7,615 bases of DNA from Armatimonadota bacterium (GTDB lineage: Bacteria; Armatimonadota; Fimbriimonadia; Fimbriimonadales; Fimbriimonadaceae). Shown here in pieces: positions 6,180 to 7,615 of the stretch. The first letter of the stretch is position 1. The number at the start of each line of letters is the position of its first letter. Made by a program: the position numbers and the translations under genes. Under the pieces are notes generated by a model. That model was given only the letters and a program-made list of their open reading frames with translations, was not told where the DNA came from and made no database searches. The stretch covers positions 1 to 7,615 of the forward strand of contig DPBN01000037.1 of NCBI GenBank assembly GCA_003516955.1, in the 5' to 3' direction.

Positions 6180-6413
6180 GTGGGAGACATCGAGCGAGTG
6201 AGAGAGGTGGCGGCCAGCACGCGGCTGGTCGACCCCCTGCGCCGAGTGGCCCAGCGCGACGAGGCGGGTCGCGGCAGGCAGGGGCACCGGGAGCAGACGA
6301 GGAGCGACTCGGTTGAGATCGAGGCCGAGTCCGCCGCCGAGCAGAAGCCCGCACCGGACGAGGCGGCGGAGGCCGCGCCCGAGGGCGAGGGCGGACTGGA
6401 CATCGCCGCCTGA
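6180..6413 (+). CDS. Small hydrophilic acidic protein, unknown function
   Basis: A 77-residue protein with no recognised domain. The first about 45 residues are rich in Arg, Gln and Asp (VDPLRRVAQRDEAGRGRQG), then DSVEIEAESA, then an acidic, proline/alanine-rich stretch ending in GGLDIAA. It looks disordered, without membrane segments or cysteines. Third positions are overwhelmingly G or C, as in its neighbours, which supports real coding. The GTG at 6180 follows GGGGA by four bases; in-frame GTGs at 6198 and 6207 are alternatives. It lies 37 bases after the sigma factor gene on the same strand, so it is probably in the same transcript. DSVEI recalls the DxVELS segment of FlgM anti-sigma factors, but the sigma-binding C-terminal helices of FlgM are not there. 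Confidence 0.6.
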   Translation: MGDIERVREVAASTRLVDPLRRVAQRDEAGRGRQGHREQTRSDSVEIEAESAAEQKPAPDEAAEAAPEGEGGLDIAA

Positions 6414-6438
6414 CTTTTCTGCCTGTTCCGCGCCGTTT

Positions 6439-6455
6439 CGGCACGTTTCGTGCCG
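6439..6455 (+). terminator. Hairpin after the sigma operon, possible weak terminator
   Basis: CGGCAC (6439-6444) and GTGCCG (6450-6455) form a perfect 6-bp stem with a GTTTC loop, 26 bases after the last stop codon. There is no T-run downstream, so it could instead be an mRNA-stabilising stem or a Rho-dependent end. Position between two transcription units is the main support. Confidence 0.35.
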
Positions 6456-6500
6456 CGGATGCGTTGATGTGCAATGACCGGCCCGGAAACGGGGTTACGG

Positions 6501-6521
6501 TTGTTGCATACTACGCAAAAA
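6501..6521 (+). promoter_or_regulatory. Imperfect palindrome over a candidate -10 region
   Basis: TTGTTGC and GCAAAAA (6501-6507 and 6515-6521) are inverted repeats around ATACTAC, with one mismatch. CATACT (6507-6512) could be a -10 box, though no good -35 is seen at the matching distance. The patch is AT-rich against its surroundings and sits 16 bases before the TTG start of the lipoprotein gene, a good place for an operator or promoter. Confidence 0.4.
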
Positions 6522-6523
6522 AC

Positions 6524-6529
6524 GGGGAG
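6524..6529 (+). promoter_or_regulatory. Ribosome binding site supporting a TTG start
   Basis: GGGGAG lies eight bases before the TTG at 6538. There is no in-frame ATG until codon 47, beyond the signal peptide and lipobox, so this site is what justifies the TTG start. Confidence 0.65.
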
Positions 6530-6537
6530 TAGTCAGC

Positions 6538-7566
6538 TTGAACAGAATCACCTTGCTCGCGTGCGTCGCCGCCTCGGTCGCCCTGGTTGGTTGCGGCTCG
6601 AAGGGTGGCGGCGGGGACGTCGCCACGGTCAACGGCGAGCCCATCTCCAAGGACGAGTTCGTTTTCAACCTCGACATGAAGCCGACCGTGCGGGTGATGA
6701 CCCAGGCGGGGCCGGTCGAGGCGCCTGTGGCCGGCCGGCTCGGCTTCCAGGTGATCCAGGATCTGATCCTCCGCAAGGCCACGCTCCAGCTGGCCAAGGA
6801 CGAGGGCGTGTACCCCAGCGACAAGGAGGTCGACGAGGAGCTGAAGCTCCGAACCAAGCTCAACCCGAACTTCGTCACCAACCTCACCAAGCAGGGCCTC
6901 ACGCTCAGCAGGATCAAGGAGAGCCTGCGGCTCGACCTGGCCCGGGAGAAGCTGGTCACGAAGGGCATCACGGTGACCCGAGCGGAGGCCGAAAAGTACG
7001 TCAAGGAGCATCCCCAGGAGTTCATGGAGCCCGAGACGGCCGACATGCAGTGGATCTTCGTGAAGGACGAGGCGGCCAAGCAGAAGGTCGACAAGGAACT
7101 CGCCGGCGGCCAGGGCTTCTCGTTCGTCGCGATGCAGTACAGCCAGGACCCGAACGTGCGCCGCACCAACGGCCGCTTCCCGGAGCGGGTCGTTGCGAAC
7201 ATGGCCAAGCCGATCCAGGACATCGTGCGGAAGACTCCGCAGAACAAGCCTTCCGAGTGGCTGCGAGCGTCCGACGGTTGGGCGAAGTTCTACATCGAGA
7301 AGAAGACGCCGGCCAAGCCGATCCAGATGGACGACGCCAAGTACATCGTCCTCCAGCGCACGCTCGCCAGGCAGAGGGGCGAGGCGGCCACCGACCTGGG
7401 CAAGCGCATCCTGGAGAAGCTGAAGACGAGCAAGATCGAGGTGAGCGACCCGTCGCTGAAGGACCTGTGGAAGCAGGCCTACGACAACCTGCTCAAGCAG
7501 GCGAAGGACAACCCTTCGGCCGCGACTCCGTCGAGCCCGACGGCCGGCGAGACCAAGACCAACTGA
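6538..7566 (+). CDS. PrsA/SurA-like peptidyl-prolyl isomerase lipoprotein (folding chaperone)
   Basis: A 342-residue predicted lipoprotein that would help exported proteins fold outside the cytoplasmic membrane. The signal peptide has a basic start (NR), a hydrophobic core and a lipobox LVGC at 16-19, giving lipidated C19 followed by a Ser/Gly linker. Residues 28-145 form the helical chaperone part typical of SurA/PrsA, opening with VATVNGEPISKDEF (28-41). A parvulin-like region covers about 165-258, with LAGGQGFSFVAMQYSQDPN (188-206) as its clearest mark. A helical segment (262-323) and a Ser/Thr/Pro-rich tail follow. The usual parvulin active-site histidines are not seen: the first strand reads MQWIFV and the last GWAKFYIE, so isomerase activity may be weak or lost while chaperone function remains. 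The TTG start is supported by GGGGAG upstream. It seems to be its own transcription unit, ending at a strong hairpin. Confidence 0.88.
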   Translation: MNRITLLACVAASVALVGCGSKGGGGDVATVNGEPISKDEFVFNLDMKPTVRVMTQAGPVEAPVAGRLGFQVIQDLILRKATLQLAKDEGVYPSDKEVDEELKLRTKLNPNFVTNLTKQGLTLSRIKESLRLDLAREKLVTKGITVTRAEAEKYVKEHPQEFMEPETADMQWIFVKDEAAKQKVDKELAGGQGFSFVAMQYSQDPNVRRTNGRFPERVVANMAKPIQDIVRKTPQNKPSEWLRASDGWAKFYIEKKTPAKPIQMDDAKYIVLQRTLARQRGEAATDLGKRILEKLKTSKIEVSDPSLKDLWKQAYDNLLKQAKDNPSAATPSSPTAGETKTN

Positions 7567-7587
7567 GCCTGTTCGGAGTCTGCGCGG

Positions 7588-7615
7588 CGGCCCGCCGGAT
7601 CGCACCGGCGGGCCG
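7588..7615 (+). terminator. Likely intrinsic terminator of the lipoprotein gene (cut by window end)
   Basis: CGGCCCGCCGG (7588-7598) pairs perfectly with CCGGCGGGCCG (7605-7615) across a 6-base loop, 21 bases after the stop codon. Any T-run would lie beyond the right edge, so the call is not complete. Confidence 0.6.

Noticed and set aside
6180..6413. Calling the small protein FlgM, the anti-sigma28 factor.
   Set aside because: Only a short DSVEI resemblance exists. The C-terminal helices that bind the sigma factor are missing and the tail is acidic and proline-rich.

Overview
The window is GC-rich bacterial DNA with mostly G/C third codon positions, tightly packed genes and short overlaps. 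It carries a lipoprotein signal, an AcnA-type aconitase and a FliA/WhiG-type sigma factor. No 16S rRNA or lineage marker is present. A free-living, possibly flagellated, diderm-like bacterium fits. An Armatimonadota-like lineage is only a guess from overall gene style. I see no mobile element, CRISPR array, tRNA or rRNA. || Left part (1-3530): the last codons of an unidentified plus-strand gene run in from the left edge and meet, tail to tail, a minus-strand pair. The pair is acnA (aconitate hydratase, TCA cycle) followed, with a 4-base ATGA overlap, by a GH16 beta-glucanase-like glycosidase. A good sigma70-type promoter (TTGACG, 17 bp, TAACCT) and a GGAAGG ribosome binding site precede acnA and favour its second ATG. 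|| Middle (3531-4993): divergent from acnA, a plus-strand pair overlaps by one base (TGATG). The first gene encodes a 202-residue protein whose N-terminus resembles DnaA domain I but which has no AAA+ ATPase or DNA-binding domain. The second encodes a PhnP-like metallo-beta-lactamase-fold hydrolase that lacks the family's usual cysteine motif. || Right part (4994-7615): a 118-base intergenic stretch holds a candidate FliA/WhiG-type promoter and a strong 11-bp stem-loop. It is followed by a small two-helix membrane protein, the sigma factor gene itself and a small hydrophilic acidic protein, which look like one operon and suggest sigma autoregulation. After a second intergenic region with a hairpin and a palindrome comes a PrsA/SurA-like lipoprotein chaperone with a TTG start. 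A perfect 11-bp GC hairpin at the right edge is its likely terminator. || The least ordinary items are the stand-alone DnaA-domain-I protein, the sigma factor locus with its own-type promoter and two unexplained small proteins, and the translational coupling of aconitase to a secreted-type glycosidase.
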